This document shows, in pieces, positions 61,011 to 64,000 of a stretch of DNA of 64,000 nucleotides (positions within the stretch are counted from its first letter, which is position 1; the number at the start of each line of letters is the position of its first letter). The notes beneath the pieces were generated by a model that was not told the origin of the DNA, ran no database searches, and saw nothing but the letters and a program-made list of their open reading frames with translations. This DNA comes from Trogon surrucura (Eukaryota; Chordata; Aves; Trogoniformes; Trogonidae), in NCBI GenBank assembly GCA_020746105.1, contig CM036618.1, positions 118,559,161 through 118,623,160 of the forward strand. The letters are read 5' to 3'. The translations under genes were made by a program, and so were the position numbers.

Positions 61011-62284
61011 CACAGGAAAAGAAGGCTAATGTGGATCAGAGCCTTGCCAAGAGGTAGCATCTCCCGTTGCAGAAAATAATGACCGCGAACTGCGGCAGCA
61101 ACCCGGAGAAGCCTTCTGGTGACATCATAAACTGCCTGAGCTTTGCCCTCTGGGTTTATGATGATGTCATCAGGACGCCTTGACAGAGAGCATCTGCAAC
61201 CTCGCGAGGCACACTTGCCCATCATTTATTTGATAATCTATACCCCGCGTGACACCGCTAGCTGGTTTGCTGGCTGAAGTGCGACTTCAGATGCCTAAAA
61301 TATATCCCTGAGAACACGGCGGTAAGGCTACGGGGTAAAGAGCTGACTTTGTAAAACTTGGCTGCGGCTCTTTCGGGCCCTGGGACCCCAGTCACATCGT
61401 CGTTTTTGGGAAATCATATGCAATGCATGTTGCAGCCAGCCTTAAAACTCCATCTAGGTGGTCACAACCATGGTTAGAGGGAAGAAAACTCATATAACGT
61501 ACCAGAATGGCCACGAAGAGAGGCTGGTAACATATTCTGTAGGTTAAAAAAAAAAAAAAAAGACAACGGGACAGTTTATATTCAATTTTAACTGAATTTG
61601 ACATTGCGGTTTTCTTCTTTCTGATTTACGCACAGGGGAAAGATTGTAATGCAACATCGTTGCCGCCGTAAGAACCCTTTGTCCGGCGCGTTTGCCGCTA
61701 AATAAAGCGGTCAGATGGATTTTTGTTGAAGATTGCAAAAATTATAAGTGAGGTAGGGACCTGTGCAAAGTGATCTGACTCTGCCGATGGCAGAAACAAG
61801 CCAAAACTTGGAGTCGGCACGGTGATTTTGAAACAAAGTTTTGAGTCGTCTACGCAGTTGCATGGGAAAGAAAAAAAAAGATTTTTTTAAAAAAAACACT
61901 AAGAAAATGGGAAAAAAATCCCACTGTATAGGTACTGAGAACCTCTCTCATATTCCTATATATTAGTAGGGTATAAAAGGTATTGGTTTCCAAAATAATC
62001 ATAGCAACTTGTTTTCTTGAGTTCCCTTGGAGAAGCCAAAAACCTTTGCGAGCGACAAATCAACCGGTTTGTATCCCTGAACTTAAATCTTCTATTGGTT
62101 ACTGATGAACTTAACCCTGCTGGCTGACAAATCTTTATAATAAATAAGCTAAATAGCAAAAAAAACAACCAAAAAAGCTAACTTTTAAAAATGATTATCG
62201 CTGAAACCTGCCGTACATGAATTTGTACATGAATTTGGCAGTCAACATGGATTGAAACCCTCAAAATCACAAGATTTGGAGCTA

Positions 62285-62315
<31 letters not shown>

Positions 62316-63339
62316 AGATCCCTCTGCAACTGCTTTAAGTGATTATATATGTTGATATTTATCAACGGTCTTGCTACAGGCAAAATAATTAGCAGCTACT
62401 AATTAGCTAGTCCTCCTGGAGGAATTCAGTGGGAAAATGTGTATTAGTGGGGTTGTCTGCGCTGAAGAAGGTGGGATAACAGCAGACACAGGTAAATAGT
62501 GGGATTTTAGGTATTTGCTCTTCCATAAATGTATAATCTTCCTGAGGTCGGGATGTTGCTGGCTACGTTTCGGGAAGCTTTTCTATTTTTTTCCTTTTTG
62601 TGGAAGGCTTATGTGGGCTGTTGGCTTCCGCAGTAAGTCTACATTTAAATTAATTAAACTGTTGACAGTTAAATTGTACTAAGTAGCTTCAATATAAAAG
62701 ATGATTCCCAGATTTTTTTCCGTGCAACTTAAACAAAAAAAAAAAAAAAAAAAAAAAAAAAAGAAAAGAAGAAAGAATCTGAGGAACTTCTTTCTAAACA
62801 TCTGTCTGGGCAGATGTCAAAATGCAGAGTGTTACTGCATTATACCGCGTGAGTATATGACACCGTGTTATTACTCTTGGCTTAAATATTCACAATGGAT
62901 TTTATGATCTATTTAAAAGAAACCTTCGACGGGAGTATAAACTCTTATCGTGCAATAAGCACCTTTGTGGAACTGATTCCAGAGTAAATATTGAAAAAAT
63001 AGCACAACGTTTCCTACATCTTATTCACAGCACGTGAATATTTATGCGGAGGGAACTGCAGGTATGTGGAAAAGATTTGGCAGATTTTCTCTGAAAATGA
63101 ATTTTTGGTGAATAAGCTCCTTTTGAAGTAAGATCGTGTTGTTCTCAATTGCTCTGGATAAAATCACGAGCTTCGAGCTGTACGTTAGCCAGCTGATTAT
63201 AATCTAGTACAATAATCTGCATTTCTTCAAGAAATGAGAGAGAAGACAGTGTCAAGGACATTACAAATCCAATAGTAATTTAGGGAATCGAGCTAGAACG
63301 AGGCAATGCTTGTAATGCTAATATTCCAGAAACACGTTG
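61011..63339. other. downstream stretch without recognised genes
   Basis: No gene is supported. A-runs of 24 and 28 bases occur at 62287-62310 and 62735-62762. Quiet AT-rich sequence at 62335-62560 and 62880-63340, with CTACTAATTAGCTAGTCC, could be conserved. Confidence 0.4.
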
Positions 63340-63384
63340 TTTAATTTTTGTTTCCAGATTGCATATATTAACCCATTTTATTAA

Positions 63385-63530
63385 CCTGTCTATAGCCTTG
63401 ATTCAATAAACCATTCCTATTCAGCAGAGCTCTAAAGCATATGTTTGCCTTTAAACACATGCTTAAATCCCATTGACTTTTTAATGCTTAAAGTTAAGCA
63501 TGTGCTTAGATGTTTTTTCTTGGCTCTGCA
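63385..63530. repeat. probable ancient amniote interspersed repeat with inverted arms
   Basis: The stretch has CCTTGATTCAATAAACC, then CACATGCTTAA (63456-63466) and its exact inverse TTAAGCATGTG (63494-63504) around AATCCCATTGACTTTTTAATG. This pattern resembles an old dispersed repeat common in reptile genomes, as I remember it. The name of the family cannot be given with confidence. It could also be a conserved element derived from such a repeat. Confidence 0.45.
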
Positions 63531-64000
63531 AAATAAAATTTTTTTTTAAAAAAAAGATCCCGGAAAAAAAAAAAAAGGCAATAAAGGATGAAATTTTAAA
63601 AAGTTTAAAATAAGGAAACAACCCCCCAGATTGTTCATTTCCCCCTTAATCTCAAGAACCTGTAAATTATTTTTAACTAAATACCTGAAACAAGCAGAAA
63701 TAATTTTCATGCCTGAGCATACTCAGCCCCAAAATAATGGAGACTCTTGGCCAAAGAGACGAACAATAATGGGAATATCTTGCTGTTTGCTTAATGAGCA
63801 ATGAATGGAAGTGTGAAAGTGTGAAAAGACGGATTCTGCGACAAGGTGAGACTGTTTCTTCATCACACCTTTCCTTTTTCAAACCCAAGTGTAATTTTCG
63901 CAGCAGTAAAAAAAAAACCCAACCAACCAAAAAACCCTAAATTTTTTTTTTTTTTTCTGTGGCTGGGAATTGCTCCGTAGCTCACAGCCAACTGATTTGC
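63531..64000. other. window end without recognised genes
   Basis: AT-rich DNA with T- and A-runs near 63540-63575 and 63940-63957. Nothing else is supported. Confidence 0.4.

Noticed and set aside
60319-61013. Long Tyr/Ile/Cys/His-rich open frames on the minus strand
   Set aside because: They follow the AT-rich tandem array exactly, and both strands are open for the same reason. No domain or splice context.

Overview
The window reads as bird genomic DNA. It carries the 3' half of the TALE homeobox gene MEIS1 on the + strand and about 20 kb of DNA downstream of it. The bird call rests on several CR1 LINE copies with 3' ends built from short ATTCTRTG-type repeats, the lack of Alu/L1-type retroposons, and short GC-rich introns. 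The gene call rests on five exons whose lengths, phases and peptides fit the last exons of vertebrate MEIS1. Exon numbers used here follow the mammalian gene by analogy. The species cannot be fixed from the sequence.

Layout: 1-19810 is the 3' part of a large intron (intron 8 by analogy). Exon 9 (19811-19887) encodes the PYP loop and the run-up to homeodomain helix 3. Intron 9 spans 19888-37659. Exon 10 (37660-37718) encodes WFINARRR and the end of the homeodomain, and leaves through a non-canonical GC donor. Intron 10 is 37719-38956, exon 11 is 38957-39046 and intron 11 is only 226 bp. Exon 12 (39273-39342) is the cassette that ends the MEIS1A-type protein. Intron 12 is 39343-42353. Exon 13 (42354 to about 43960) carries the MEIS1B-type tail and the 3' UTR. 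From about 44 to 64 kb I see no protein-coding gene: there is a GC/CpG-rich block with simple repeats (44.6-50.9 kb), a pyrimidine hexamer array (53.6 kb), an AT-rich tandem array (60.4-61.0 kb) and several quiet AT-rich stretches that look like conserved non-coding DNA.

The exons work as one alternative-splicing module. Exons 9 and 10 complete the DNA-binding domain. Exon 11 joins either to exon 12 (short tail ending QWHYM) or directly to exon 13 (long tail). The most notable points are the GC-AG donor of exon 10 with an in-frame GT donor exactly 81 nt downstream, a one-base C-run expansion that breaks the exon 13 reading frame (probably an assembly error or polymorphism), and CR1 copies in opposite orientation flanking exons 10-12. 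Conservation claims for non-coding blocks are inferred from base composition and context, because no alignment could be run.
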